Assembly: GCF_035958815.1 (NCBI RefSeq)
Contig: NZ_CP108383.1
Span: forward strand, 2,356,001-2,420,000
Reading direction: 5' to 3'
Length of the DNA: 64,000 nt
From: Nocardia sp. NBC_01327
Lineage (GTDB): Bacteria; Actinomycetota; Actinomycetes; Mycobacteriales; Mycobacteriaceae
Below the pieces are notes generated by a model. It did no database searches. It saw only the letters and a list, made by a program, of their open reading frames with translations, and had not been told where the DNA came from. A program made the translations under genes and the position numbers. The first letter of the stretch is position 1. Each line of letters begins with the position of its first letter. Below are positions 6,844-16,161 of this stretch, in pieces.

Positions 6844-9435
6844 TTACTGCTTGTCGAAGGTGCGGGCGCGGAGGGAGCGTTCGATGCCGGCCTTGCCTTC
6901 GACCACGAGGCGGCGCAGGGCCGGGGGGTGGTCGTCGGCGAGGAACTTGTCGGCTACGGCTACTGCCTCTTCGGTGATGGACCAGTGGGGGTAGAGGCCC
7001 ACTACGACGGTTTGGGCGACTTCGCTGGAGCGGCGCTCCCAGACGGAGGCGATTTCGGCGAAGTAGCGTTCGACGTACGGCGTGAGCAGGTGGGACTGGC
7101 CCACCGGGGCGAAGCCGGCGACGATGGCGCGGGCGGTGATATTGGGCACGGAATCGTCTTCCATGACCGTTGCCCAGGCCTTGGCCTTGACCGGGATCTG
7201 CGGGCGCGCGGTGGCTGCCGCGGCGGCCTGGCGGCGGCCGGCGGCGGTCGGGTCGCGGTCCAATTCGGCGTCGATGACGGGGGTTTCGATGCCGTCGGCA
7301 TCGAGCGCGCCGTTGGCGGCGAGGGATTGGATGAGCCGCCAGCGCAGATCGGTGTCGACCTCCAGGCCCGGGAGCCCGGCGGCGGCGGTATCGCCCTCGA
7401 GGACCTGTCGCAGCGCCTCGACGTGGCGGACCGACAGGTGTGCGCCGGTGAGCGCGTTGGCGAAGGCCAGCTGCTCATCGGAGCCCGGTGCGGCGGCCCG
7501 GGCCAGCTGCAGCAGGCGGTCGGCGAATTCGGGCCAGCCGGTTTCGGTGGCCCAGTTCGGGTCGGCGTAGGAGGACAGTGCGGTGTGCGCCTGCATGAGA
7601 AGGCGCTGCACCACACCGATTTCGGTCTCCGCGCCCACGCCGCGCTGCACCAGCGCCACGAAATCGCGGGCCCGCATCTCGGCCTGCCGGGTCATTTCCC
7701 AGGCCGCCGACCAGGCCAGCGTGCGGGGGAGCGGTTCGGCGATATCGGCGATGCGGTCGAGGACGGTATCGAGGGATCCGGCATCCAGGCGCACCGAGCA
7801 GTAGGTGAGATCGTCATCGTTGACCAGCACCAGCTTGCCCTGCGCGACGCCGACCAGCTCCGGCACCTCGGTGCGCTCGACCGGGTTCACGTCGAGCTCG
7901 ATGCGCTTGGTGCGCACCAGCTTTCCGTCCTGATCGTCGTAGACGCCGATGGCCAGGCGATGCGTGCGCCGCTCGCCCGCACCCGGCGCCGCACCGTCCT
8001 GAATGACGGTGAAGGAGCTGTACTTACCGTCCGCGTCCACCTCGAACTCCGGGCGCAGGATGTTCAGGCCGGTGGTCTTGAGCCACTGCGCACCCCAGTC
8101 GGACAGATCGCGACCGGAGGCCTTCTCCAGCGCGCCGACCAGATCGTCGAAAGTGGCGTTGCCGTAGGCGTGCTGGGTGAAGTAGTCGCGCAGACCCGCC
8201 AGGAACGGCTCCTGGCCGACATAGGCGACAAGCTGCTTGAGCACCGAAGCGCCCTTGGCATAGGTGATTCCGTCGAAGTTCACCTCGACCGCGTGCAGGT
8301 CCGGGATATCGGCGGCGATCGGGTGGGTGGAGGGCAGCTGGTCCTGGCGGTACGCCCAGGACTTCTCGACATTGGCGAAAGTGGTCCAGGCATTGGTGTA
8401 TTCGGTCGCGCCGACCTGGCAGAGCACCGAGGCGAAGGTGGCGAACGATTCGTTCAACCACAGGTCGTCCCACCACTTCATGGTGACCAGGTCGCCGAAC
8501 CACATGTGCGCCATTTCGTGCAGCACCGTCTCGCAGCGGCGCTCGTACGAGGCACGAGTCACCTTGGAGCGGAAGACATAATCCTCGAGGAAGGTGACCG
8601 CGCCTGCGTTTTCCATTGCGCCCGCGTTGAATTCGGGGACGAACAGCTGGTCGTACTTGCCGAAGGCATACGGCACACCGAAATTGGTGTGATAGAAGCC
8701 GAAACCCTGCTTCGTCTCGGTGAAAAGCCGTTCGTGGTCCATGTATTCGGCCAGTGAGGCACGGCAGTACAGGCCCAGGGGGATCTCGCCGTGCTCGTCG
8801 GAGAAGCTGTCGGTCCACTTGGCGTACGGCCCGGCGATGAGCGCCACCAGATAGGTGCTCATGCGGGGTGTGGTGGCGAAGGTGTGCTCGACCACGGCGC
8901 CGATGGTGCGGGTCGCGATGCCCGCGCCATTGGAGATGACCTCCCAGTCCGACGGCGCGCTCACGATCATGTCGTAGGTCGCCTTGAGGTCCGGCTGATC
9001 GAAGCAGGCGAACATGCGCTTGGCATCGGCGGTTTCGAACTGCGAGTACAGGTACACCTTGTTATCGGTGGGATCGACGAACCGGTGCAGGCCCTCGCCG
9101 GTGTGCGAGTACTCGGCGTCGGCCTCGATGACCAGCTCATTGCGCGCGGCCAGACCGGTGAGCGTCAGGCCCTTCGACTCGTCGTAATCGCTGACGTCGA
9201 CGGGGGCGCCGTTCAGGACGGCCGAGCGGAGGCCCGCGCCCACGAAGTCGATGAAGGTCTGTCCGCCCGGTGTCGCCGTGAACGTCACCGTGGAACGGGA
9301 GAAGAAGCGCTCACTCGTCGCGGCTTCGGCGCTGGTGGGTTGTCCGGTCAAATCCAATTCGACGCGGTAGTTCTCCACCTGGACCGTTGCTGCGCGTTCG
9401 ATCGCCTGCTCGCGGGTGAGATTCGGTGCGGACAA
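6844..9435 (-). CDS. pepN: Aminopeptidase N (M1 zinc metallopeptidase)
   Basis: 863 residues, close to the 861 I recall for M. tuberculosis PepN (Rv2467). The cytosolic enzyme removes N-terminal residues from peptides, including those left by Clp and proteasome. Visible motifs are the exopeptidase GAMEN (residues 272-276) and HEMAH with a distal glutamate (His306, His310, Glu329) that bind zinc. The C-terminal ERAP1-like helical domain is complete. I chose a TTG start at 9435 because GAAGGAG is 5-6 bp upstream and the resulting N-terminus (SAPNLTREQA) matches the family; the longer upstream frame is cysteine/proline-rich and not homologous. It is divergent from purC across 163 bp. Confidence 0.96.
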   Translation of the reverse strand: MSAPNLTREQAIERAATVQVENYRVELDLTGQPTSAEAATSERFFSRSTVTFTATPGGQTFIDFVGAGLRSAVLNGAPVDVSDYDESKGLTLTGLAARNELVIEADAEYSHTGEGLHRFVDPTDNKVYLYSQFETADAKRMFACFDQPDLKATYDMIVSAPSDWEVISNGAGIATRTIGAVVEHTFATTPRMSTYLVALIAGPYAKWTDSFSDEHGEIPLGLYCRASLAEYMDHERLFTETKQGFGFYHTNFGVPYAFGKYDQLFVPEFNAGAMENAGAVTFLEDYVFRSKVTRASYERRCETVLHEMAHMWFGDLVTMKWWDDLWLNESFATFASVLCQVGATEYTNAWTTFANVEKSWAYRQDQLPSTHPIAADIPDLHAVEVNFDGITYAKGASVLKQLVAYVGQEPFLAGLRDYFTQHAYGNATFDDLVGALEKASGRDLSDWGAQWLKTTGLNILRPEFEVDADGKYSSFTVIQDGAAPGAGERRTHRLAIGVYDDQDGKLVRTKRIELDVNPVERTEVPELVGVAQGKLVLVNDDDLTYCSVRLDAGSLDTVLDRIADIAEPLPRTLAWSAAWEMTRQAEMRARDFVALVQRGVGAETEIGVVQRLLMQAHTALSSYADPNWATETGWPEFADRLLQLARAAAPGSDEQLAFANALTGAHLSVRHVEALRQVLEGDTAAAGLPGLEVDTDLRWRLIQSLAANGALDADGIETPVIDAELDRDPTAAGRRQAAAAATARPQIPVKAKAWATVMEDDSVPNITARAIVAGFAPVGQSHLLTPYVERYFAEIASVWERRSSEVAQTVVVGLYPHWSITEEAVAVADKFLADDHPPALRRLVVEGKAGIERSLRARTFDKQ

Positions 9436-9598
9436 GGGGGCTCCTTCGCTCTCGGAGAACTGTGCCGTGCAATAGGCCCGACCTTGCCAACAATGCCATG
9501 TCCGGCTATCCGATGGTGGGCAGATACGGCGGGGTGCGAGCCGGTGCGGGCCCGTCGGTAGGCTGTGCGGCGGCAGTGATCCAGCACGAGGAGGACAG

Positions 9599-10435
9599 TT
9601 GAAGCACATCCACGCCGGTAAAGTGCGCGACCTCTACGAGGACGGCGAATCGCTGATCCTGGTCGCCTCGGACCGGGTGTCGGTGTTCGACGTGGTGCTG
9701 CCCACCCCGATTCCGGAGAAGGGTGCGATGCTCACCCAGCTGTCGAACTGGTGGTTCGACTTCTTCGGTGATGTCCCCAATCACATTCTCTCCACTACCG
9801 ATGTGCCCGCCGAGTTCGCGGGCCGCGGTGTGCGCGTGAAGCCGCTGAAGATGCTGAAGGTCGAATGCGTCGCACGCGGCTATCTGACCGGCGGCGGGCT
9901 GGCCGAGTACAAGCGCAGCGGCACGGTGTCCGGCATTGCGCTGCCGCCCGGTCTGCGGGACGGCGACAAGCTGCCCGAGCCGCTCTTCACCCCCTCCACG
10001 AAGGCCGATGAGGGCCATGACGAGCCCATCTCGTTCGCCGATGTGGTGAACCAGGAGGGCCGCGAGGTCGCCGAGCAGCTGCGCGATCTGACCCTGGGGA
10101 TCTACTCCCGAGGCGCCGAGCACGCCGCCGGGCGCGGTGTCATCATTGCCGACACCAAGGTCGAATTCGGCTGGGACGGTGACGTTCTCACCCTCGGCGA
10201 CGAGGTCCTCACCTCCGATTCCTCGCGCTTCTGGCCCGCCGACGACTACGAGCCCGGCCGCCCCCAGGCCTCCTTCGACAAGCAGTACGTCCGCGACTGG
10301 TCGGTGTCCACCGGCTGGAACAAGGAGTACCCCGGCCCCGATGTCCCCGCCGACGTCATCGACGTCACCCGCCAGAAGTACATGCAGGCTTACGAACTCA
10401 TCACCGGCAACCCCTGGACCGGCATCTCCCTGTAG
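9599..10435 (+). CDS. purC: SAICAR synthetase (purine biosynthesis)
   Basis: 278 residues. The enzyme joins CAIR to aspartate using ATP, step 8 of de novo IMP synthesis. It opens MKHIHAGKVRDLYE, the PurC signature, and contains VECVARGYLTGGGL, GIALPPGL and IADTKVEFGW, with FDKQYVRDW near the C-terminus. The start is TTG, directly after GAGGAGGACAG, which is a near-perfect ribosome site. It stands alone among unrelated neighbours, convergent with the oxidoreductase gene 7 bp away; in mycobacteria, as I recall, purC lies elsewhere, so this placement is a local rearrangement. Full-length and intact. Confidence 0.96.
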   Translation: MKHIHAGKVRDLYEDGESLILVASDRVSVFDVVLPTPIPEKGAMLTQLSNWWFDFFGDVPNHILSTTDVPAEFAGRGVRVKPLKMLKVECVARGYLTGGGLAEYKRSGTVSGIALPPGLRDGDKLPEPLFTPSTKADEGHDEPISFADVVNQEGREVAEQLRDLTLGIYSRGAEHAAGRGVIIADTKVEFGWDGDVLTLGDEVLTSDSSRFWPADDYEPGRPQASFDKQYVRDWSVSTGWNKEYPGPDVPADVIDVTRQKYMQAYELITGNPWTGISL

Positions 10436-10442
10436 TCCCGAG

Positions 10443-11120
10443 TCAGGCCGGGACGCGGTCTGAGGTGAGGAACTCTGCGACGTATTCGGCTGCCTTGCTT
10501 TCGAATTCGGCGAAATGGGTGTCGCGGGCCGTGCCGGTGACGGCGTCGCCGATGTGGAGGGTGCCGTGGGCGTCCAGGCGCTGCGGGCGTTCCTCGGCGT
10601 CGGGGAGCAGTGCTATGCGGGAGTCGGAAAGGCCGCAGTAGTAGGCGATTCCGGCGCTGAGCTGGTTTTCGAGCATGGTGTGCATGACCGGGATCACGTC
10701 GTCGTCGGCGGTGGCGCCGGCCAGTCCGATCCACAGCATGCGCTTGCCCGCGAGCTTGGCTTTGCTGCGGCCGTAGGCGAATCCGTAGTTCCAGACGCGG
10801 TCGATCCAGCCCTTGAGCAGGGCGGGTGCGTAGGACCAGTACACGGGGAAGACCGCGATGATGAGGTCGGCGGCGAGAATGCGCCGCATATGCTCTTCGA
10901 CCTCGGGGGAGTAGGGCTTGTCGCGGTCGTTCCAGTCGGGTTGATCGGCGGTGTTCATGCGCGGGTCGAAGCCCTCGGCGTGCAGATCGAGCAGATCGAC
11001 CCGGTATCCGGCCGATTCCAGCTGGTACACCGTCCGGCGGGCGATGTGCGCGGTCAGCGAATCCTGCCGATGGTGGGACAGGACGACGAGAGCGGTGCGC
11101 TGGGATGCGTTGTGCGACAA
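10443..11120 (-). CDS. Flavodoxin-fold NAD(P)H oxidoreductase (quinone reductase type)
   Basis: 225 residues. The N-terminal beta strand and FMN loop read ALVVLSHHRQDSLTAHIARR, followed by DLHAEGFDPRM and AADLIIAVFPVYWSYAPALLKGWIDRVWNYGFAYG, which are the FMN- and nicotinamide-contacting segments of the NQO1/MdaB/KefF family. Such enzymes reduce quinones or electrophilic compounds with two electrons in the cytosol. The TTG at 11120 has AGGAGG 7 bp upstream; a longer ATG-started frame (11171) would place that site inside the gene. It is divergent from an AraC-type regulator 118 bp away, which probably controls it in response to an electrophile or quinone. Confidence 0.88.
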   Translation of the reverse strand: MSHNASQRTALVVLSHHRQDSLTAHIARRTVYQLESAGYRVDLLDLHAEGFDPRMNTADQPDWNDRDKPYSPEVEEHMRRILAADLIIAVFPVYWSYAPALLKGWIDRVWNYGFAYGRSKAKLAGKRMLWIGLAGATADDDVIPVMHTMLENQLSAGIAYYCGLSDSRIALLPDAEERPQRLDAHGTLHIGDAVTGTARDTHFAEFESKAAEYVAEFLTSDRVPA

Positions 11121-11238
11121 GGGAAATCCTCCTGGGTCTGCGGTGCTGCCTGTCTTGTCTGCCCAGTACATCGTGGATTCCGTAGACGATCCATGGGTGA
11201 GAAGCTCCTGTGGATAGGAATTCGTCTACGCTCGAAGC

Positions 11239-12204
11239 GTGGATCCCTTGAGTCAGCTGCTGGGCGGTATTCGCGCCGAAGGTTCGGTGGTCACGCATGC
11301 GGTGCTCGCCGCCCCGTGGAGCATCCGTTTCCCCGACCGCGCCCCGCTGACCATGGTGACCGTGCTGCGCGGCGGCGGCACGCTCGTGCTGGCCGATGGC
11401 GCCTGCACCGAACTGATCGGCGGTGATACCGCGATCGTGCGCGATCTCGAACCCTTCCACTTCGCCGACCACCCGGACTCGCTCGGCCGCCCGCATACCG
11501 AGTACGAGATCGCCTGCTTCGCCGAGGAAGCCTGTGAGACAGGGGATTTGAGCGGCATCGCCTGGGGTGACGACTCCGAGAACGCGACCGTCCTGGTTGT
11601 CGGCGCGTATCACGCCCCGGCCCGCCGCCACGAACGTTTGGTGCGTGCCCTCCCGCCGGTGCTGGTGGTCGCCGATGACACCGATCTCTGTCCCTGGATG
11701 GAGGCGGCCGCCGCGGCCGCCGTCGGGCAGAGCGCCGGATCGCAGGCCATGATGGATCGCCTGCTGGACTGGGGCCTGGTGTGCACCCTGCGCAGCTGGT
11801 TCGAGAAGGCGGGTGCGGAGGCGCCGAGTTGGTATCGCGGCGTGAACGATGAACTCGTCGCGCCCGCACTGCAGGCCATGCATGCCCGCCCCGGGGTGCC
11901 CTGGACGGTGGCCTCCCTCGCCGCCACCTCCGGTGTCTCGCGGGCGTTGTTCGCCAAGCGCTTCGCCGCCGTCATGGGCCGCCCACCGCTGGCCTACCTC
12001 ACCGAATTTCGCATGGACGAGGCCGAAGAACTGCTCTGCACAACGGATCTCACCGTGGTCCAGATCGCTAAATCACTCGGTTATGCCGACGCCTTCGGTT
12101 TCAGTGCCGCGTTCAAACGCCATAGAGGTATGAGCCCCAGCGTCTTTCGCACATCCACCGTGGCGCTCGCCCCGCGCCTCATGCCGTCACGGGTGGGCGG
12201 CTGA
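11239..12204 (+). CDS. AraC-family regulator with N-terminal cupin
   Basis: 321 residues from a GTG. The first 170 residues form a cupin-type sensor (VLRGGGTLVLADG, GGDTAIVRDLEPFHF). The last 100 contain the two AraC HTH motifs, VASLAATSGVSRALFAKRFAAVMGRPP and VVQIAKSLGYADAFGFSAAFKRHRGMSP. AraC proteins of this type usually regulate the divergently transcribed neighbour, here the quinone-type oxidoreductase. It is convergent with the ECF sigma gene, 48 bp apart. The ligand is unknown. Confidence 0.88.
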   Translation: MDPLSQLLGGIRAEGSVVTHAVLAAPWSIRFPDRAPLTMVTVLRGGGTLVLADGACTELIGGDTAIVRDLEPFHFADHPDSLGRPHTEYEIACFAEEACETGDLSGIAWGDDSENATVLVVGAYHAPARRHERLVRALPPVLVVADDTDLCPWMEAAAAAAVGQSAGSQAMMDRLLDWGLVCTLRSWFEKAGAEAPSWYRGVNDELVAPALQAMHARPGVPWTVASLAATSGVSRALFAKRFAAVMGRPPLAYLTEFRMDEAEELLCTTDLTVVQIAKSLGYADAFGFSAAFKRHRGMSPSVFRTSTVALAPRLMPSRVGG

Positions 12205-12252
12205 CAGCCGGTTCCGGGATCTCACCGCGATAGGCCGCGATCTCGACGAGGA

Positions 12253-13527
12253 TCAGGAGTTGCGGAGACGGGCGGCGCGGAGGGTGAGGTAGTCGCGTTC
12301 GGGGACGCTGGTGGTGCGGCGGGCGGCGGCGGTGTAGGCGGCGATGGCGGCGGGCGGGTCGCCTGCCATTTCGTAGAGGTGGCCGCGGACGGCTTCGAGG
12401 CGGTGCGAGCCCTTCAGGGTGTCGTCCAGAGTATTGGCGAGATCGAGGCCGGCCTGCGGGCCGTGGACCATGGCGAGGGCGACGGCGCGGTTGAGGGTGA
12501 CCATGGGATTGGGCGTGAGGAGTTCGAGTCGGCTGTACAGCACCAGGATTCGATCCCACTCGGTGTCCTCGGCATGGCGGGCCTGGGCGTGCAGCGCCGC
12601 GATGGCCGCCTGGATCTGATACGGCCCGGTGAGTCCGCCGGGGAGCGTGGCGGTCACCAGTCGGATGCCCTCGACCATGGTGGCGCGGTGCCAGCGGCCG
12701 CGATCCTGTTCGGCGAGCGGGATGAGTTCACCGTGCGGCCCGGAGCGGGCGGCGCGGCGTGCATCGGTGAGCAGCAGTAATGCCAGCAGGCCGGTGACCT
12801 CGGAATTGTCCGGCAGCAGCCGGTGCAGGGCGCGGGCCAGCCGGATCGCTTCGGCGGAAAGATCATTGCGGCGCAGTGCGGAACCGGTGGTGCTGTGCCC
12901 CTCGGTGAAAATCAGGTAGAGCACGTGCAGAACCGCCCCGACCCGATCCCGCCATTGCTCCGGGTATCCGGATTCGTCCAGGGCCGCAGGGCTTTCGCCG
13001 CCGGGCAGCGTGAAGGGCCGATCCACGGCCGCGAGGCGCTTCTTGGCACGCGAGATGCGTTGCGCCATGGTCGCTTCCGGCAGCAGGAAGGCGCGGGCGA
13101 TCTCATCGGTGGTGAGACCGCCGACCGCCCGCAGCGTCAGAGCGATCGCACTGGCGGGGGAGAGCACCGGATGGCAGCACAGGAAGAACAGCGTGAGCGT
13201 GTCGTCCCGATCCTCCAGGCCGTCGGACAGATCGACCGGCGTCGCGACTTCCCGCAGCGCCGTGGCGGTTTCGCGATTGCGCCGGGCCACCTCGGCCCGC
13301 ACGGTGTCGACCAGGCGCCGCTGCGCCACCTGGATCAGCCAGCCGCGCGGATTCTCCGGCCGCCCCTCGGCGGGCCACTGGGTCGCCGCCGCCAGCATGG
13401 CCTCCTGCAGCGCGTCCTCCGCGGTGTCGAAATCGCCGTAGCGCCGAGTCAGCACGCCGAGCACCTGCGGCGCGAGTTCGCGCAGCAGGTCCTCGATTTC
13501 GTACTGGGATACCGGGAAGTCGGTCAC
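12253..13527 (-). CDS. ECF42-type RNA polymerase sigma factor
   Basis: 424 residues, more than twice a usual ECF sigma factor. The sigma2 region is at about 25-95 (GDFDTAEDALQEAMLAAATQW) and the sigma4 HTH at about 115-165 (LTTDEIARAFLLPEATMAQRISRAKKRL). A long C-terminal TPR-like extension (about 180-420, AVLHVLYLIFTEGHSTTG, LYEMAGDPPAAIAAYTAAAR) replaces an anti-sigma factor; this is the hallmark of the ECF42 group. It lies 29 bp downstream of a DGPF (YCII-type) protein gene, the standard partner of ECF42, so the two form an operon. The GTG start has only a weak ribosome site, consistent with coupling. In Streptomyces the group has been tied to control of DGPF genes themselves. Confidence 0.9.
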   Translation of the reverse strand: MTDFPVSQYEIEDLLRELAPQVLGVLTRRYGDFDTAEDALQEAMLAAATQWPAEGRPENPRGWLIQVAQRRLVDTVRAEVARRNRETATALREVATPVDLSDGLEDRDDTLTLFFLCCHPVLSPASAIALTLRAVGGLTTDEIARAFLLPEATMAQRISRAKKRLAAVDRPFTLPGGESPAALDESGYPEQWRDRVGAVLHVLYLIFTEGHSTTGSALRRNDLSAEAIRLARALHRLLPDNSEVTGLLALLLLTDARRAARSGPHGELIPLAEQDRGRWHRATMVEGIRLVTATLPGGLTGPYQIQAAIAALHAQARHAEDTEWDRILVLYSRLELLTPNPMVTLNRAVALAMVHGPQAGLDLANTLDDTLKGSHRLEAVRGHLYEMAGDPPAAIAAYTAAARRTTSVPERDYLTLRAARLRNS

Positions 13528-13556
13528 ATGCGTCTCAGAATCGTTGCCGCGCGGTC

Positions 13557-13958
13557 TTATTCGTCGCTGGCGGGTGCGGACATCACCGCGCGAACCTCGA
13601 TGAGTTCACCGATCGGCTTACCACCGGGTCCGGGTGCGGCCGAGGCCTGCGCGGCGATCTCCAGCGCCCGCTCGGTGCTCTCGACATCGACGATCCAGTA
13701 TCCGGCGAGGAATTCCTTGGTCTCCGGGAACGGCCCGTCGGTCACCACCGCGGCGGACCGCCCGTCCGAGCTGACCAGTCGCGCCTCGTCCGGCCCGGCC
13801 AGCCCCTGGGCGTCCACCAGCTCACCGGATTTGGCCAGCTCCGCGCCGAGCGCGCGCTGAAAGTCGATATGCGCCTCGATCTCCTCGGGCGTCCACTCAT
13901 TGATCGGGGTATCGCAGTAGGCGGCGGGGCTGTAGGTCTTCAGCAGCATGTACTTCAT
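13557..13958 (-). CDS. YciI/DGPF-domain protein, ECF42 partner
   Basis: 133 residues. It begins MKYMLLKTY and contains VVTDGPFPETKEFLAGYWIVDVES, the DGPF motif that names the family, in a dimeric ferredoxin-like alpha/beta fold. GAGGAG is 7 bp before the ATG. These small cytosolic proteins are almost always encoded next to ECF42 sigma factors, and the sigma factor is thought to drive their expression; the reaction, if any, is unknown. First gene of the two-gene operon. Confidence 0.9.
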   Translation of the reverse strand: MKYMLLKTYSPAAYCDTPINEWTPEEIEAHIDFQRALGAELAKSGELVDAQGLAGPDEARLVSSDGRSAAVVTDGPFPETKEFLAGYWIVDVESTERALEIAAQASAAPGPGGKPIGELIEVRAVMSAPASDE

Positions 13959-14063
13959 GGTCGGCTCCTCGATGTCCGGTGCGCCGCGGTGGCGCGCTCG
14001 CGGATAGGTCGGAGCCTGACCCGCGATTTCGACACACTTCGGGATCTCGGATGGTGAGGGTCG

Positions 14064-15284
14064 TCACAGGGGTGTGCCGGTATCGGCCAGGCGGTCCGGA
14101 TCGACGGCCTCCCCGCTCAGAATCAGCTCCTTGATCCGATCGGTCACATCCCACACATTCACATTCATTCCGGCCAGCACCCGGTTTCCGGAATCCAGCC
14201 AGAACGCCACGAACTCACGCTTACCGAGATCGCCGCGCACGACCACGCGGGCGTCCTGGTTCGCGCCGACATAGCCGGTGTATTCCATACCGAGGTCGTA
14301 CTGATCGGTGAAGAAGTACGGCAGCCGGTCGTATACGGCGGGTTTGTCGAGCATGGTCGCGGCCGCGACGTCGGGCTGGTTGAGCGCATTCGCCCAGTGC
14401 TCCACCCGAATTCGCCGCCCGAGCAGCGGATGCTGCTGATCGGCGATATCGCCGACGGCGACAATATCCGGATCGCTGGTGGCCAGGCTCTCGTCCACCA
14501 GCACGCCCTCGTCGGTGGCCAGACCGGCGTCGACGGCGAGGTCGATATTGGGTCGCGCGCCGACCGCGACCAGCACCGCATCGGCCTCGATGACGGTGTC
14601 ATCGGCCAATCGCACGCCGGTCGCCCGCCCGTTCGCGGTGGTGATCTCGGCCACCTTGGTCTCGAGGCGCAGGTCGACGCCGTGGTCCCGGTGCAGGTCG
14701 GCGAAGACCGTGCCGATCTGCGCGCCGAGCGCCGTCTGCAGCGGCGCGGCCAGCGTTTCCAGAACGGTGACCTCGACGCCGGCCGCCCGTGCGGCGGCGG
14801 TGACCTCCAGGCCGATCCATCCGGCGCCGATCACCACCAATCGCCGTGCGGTGCCGAACATTTCGAGCAGCGCCAGGGAATCCTCGGCGGTGCGCAGGGT
14901 GTAGACCCCCTCGGCGTCCGCGCCCGGGATCGGCAGACGGCGGGGCCGAGATCCGGTGGCCAGCGCCAATTTGTCGTAGGGCAGCGTTGTACCGTCCGGC
15001 AGCGCAATGGTTTTGGTGGTGCGGTCCAGAGCGGTCACCGTGGTGCCGAGCAGCACCTCGATATGGTGGTCGCGGTACCACTGCGCGGGATCGACAGTGC
15101 AGTCCTCCGGCGTCTTCTTGCCCAGCAGACACTCTTTCGACAGCGGCGGCCGCTCGTAGGGCAGCCGCTCCTCCGCGCTGACGAGGGTGACCGTGCCCTG
15201 GAAATCATTGGCGCGCAGCGCTTCCGCGAGCTTGGCGGCTGCCAGCCCACCACCTGCGATGACGAACCTGGAACCCGTGGTCAT
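14064..15284 (-). CDS. FAD/NAD-dependent ferredoxin reductase-like oxidoreductase
   Basis: 406 residues. The N-terminal FAD-binding motif is FVIAGGGLAAAKLAEAL, the NAD(P)H-binding motif LVVIGAGWIGLEVTAAARAAG is at about 145-165, and the second FAD motif is DPDIVAVGDIAD; a C-terminal reductase domain (YTGYVGANQDARVVVRGD) completes the class. These enzymes pass electrons from NAD(P)H to ferredoxins, often for cytochrome P450s or Rieske oxygenases. No ferredoxin or P450 gene is in the window. The ATG at 15284 has GGGAGG upstream. It is divergent from the nitroreductase gene across 165 bp. Confidence 0.92.
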   Translation of the reverse strand: MTTGSRFVIAGGGLAAAKLAEALRANDFQGTVTLVSAEERLPYERPPLSKECLLGKKTPEDCTVDPAQWYRDHHIEVLLGTTVTALDRTTKTIALPDGTTLPYDKLALATGSRPRRLPIPGADAEGVYTLRTAEDSLALLEMFGTARRLVVIGAGWIGLEVTAAARAAGVEVTVLETLAAPLQTALGAQIGTVFADLHRDHGVDLRLETKVAEITTANGRATGVRLADDTVIEADAVLVAVGARPNIDLAVDAGLATDEGVLVDESLATSDPDIVAVGDIADQQHPLLGRRIRVEHWANALNQPDVAAATMLDKPAVYDRLPYFFTDQYDLGMEYTGYVGANQDARVVVRGDLGKREFVAFWLDSGNRVLAGMNVNVWDVTDRIKELILSGEAVDPDRLADTGTPL

Positions 15285-15449
15285 AACCCATGACCTCCCT
15301 GCGCCGCACATCCGCGGCTGCCGACGACGAGGCTGATAACCGACCCTAACGCGCGGCGGGGGCGCCTAGGCGGAAATAACGGCAACAAGGTGCATTGTTG
15401 CCCAAGGGGGACGGCCGCTTCCGGCCACCGATTGCGAAAGGGACTACCC

Positions 15450-16085
15450 GTGAGTGACACCAAGAAGGACCGGGTCGACTTCTGGTTCGATCCGCTGTGC
15501 CCGTGGTGCTGGATCACCTCCCGCTGGATCCTCGAGGTCGAGCAGGTCCGCGATATCGAGGTGAATTTCCATGTCATGAGCCTGGCCGTGCTCAACGAGG
15601 GCCGTGAGGGCCTGCCCGAGCGGTACGTGGAGATGATGAAGACCGCCTGGGGTCCGGTGCGTGTGGCGATCGCCGCCGCGCAGGCCAATGGCGACAAGGT
15701 GCTGTCCCCGCTGTACACCGCGCTGGGCACCCGCATCCATAATCGCCGCGCCGAGTACGAGGACCAGCCCGACTTCCTGAATGTGATCGTCGCCGAATCG
15801 CTGGCGGAGGTCGGCCTGCCCGCCGATCTCGCCGCGGCCGGCGCCAGTGGTGAGTACGACGAGGCGCTGCGCATCTCGCATCACGAGGGCATGGACAAGG
15901 TCGGCCCGGATGTCGGCACGCCGACCATCCATATCAATGGCGTCGCCTTCTTCGGCCCGGTGCTCTCGCGCATTCCGCGCGGTGAGGTCGCCGGCAAGGT
16001 GTGGGACGGTGCGGTCGCGCTGGCGTCCTACCCGCACTTCTTCGAGATCAAGCGCACTCGCAACGAGGACCCGGTCTTCGACTGA
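15450..16085 (+). CDS. DsbA-family mycothiol-dependent nitroreductase-like protein
   Basis: 211 residues. A thioredoxin-fold start, [18 protein letters not shown], carries the CPWC motif near residues 19-22; an alpha-helical insertion and a cis-proline segment ([19 protein letters not shown]) follow. This matches the M. tuberculosis protein Rv2466c, a mycothiol-dependent nitroreductase induced by oxidative stress that activates the prodrug TP053. It is cytosolic (no signal peptide), unlike periplasmic DsbA. The GTG at 15450 follows GAAAGGG; the longer upstream frame is not homologous. The position near pepN, rpiB and nei matches the mycobacterial order. A strong bidirectional terminator follows. 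Confidence 0.92.
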   Translation: MSDTKKDRVDFWFDPLCPWCWITSRWILEVEQVRDIEVNFHVMSLAVLNEGREGLPERYVEMMKTAWGPVRVAIAAAQANGDKVLSPLYTALGTRIHNRRAEYEDQPDFLNVIVAESLAEVGLPADLAAAGASGEYDEALRISHHEGMDKVGPDVGTPTIHINGVAFFGPVLSRIPRGEVAGKVWDGAVALASYPHFFEIKRTRNEDPVFD

Positions 16086-16112
16086 GTGGTTGCGCTACTG
16101 CCCTGAGCAATG

Positions 16113-16144
16113 CGAACGGGCCTGCTGTCCGGCAGGCCCGTTCG
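16113..16144. terminator. Bidirectional terminator hairpin
   Basis: A perfect 13-bp stem (CGAACGGGCCTGC with its complement) and a 6-nt loop lie between the convergent nitroreductase and M48 peptidase genes. There is no clear U tract, as is usual in this high-GC group. Confidence 0.8.
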
Positions 16145-16161
16145 TGGCCGGACGCGAGGGC

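Noticed and set aside
6157..8757. Long plus-strand open frame of about 866 codons
   Set aside because: It is antisense to pepN and the clpP operon, with Gly/Arg-rich composition and no family motif; it arises from the GC bias of the third codon position.
10390..11883. Minus-strand open frame of about 497 codons
   Set aside because: It is out of frame with the oxidoreductase and AraC genes and has no domain; the real genes use other frames.
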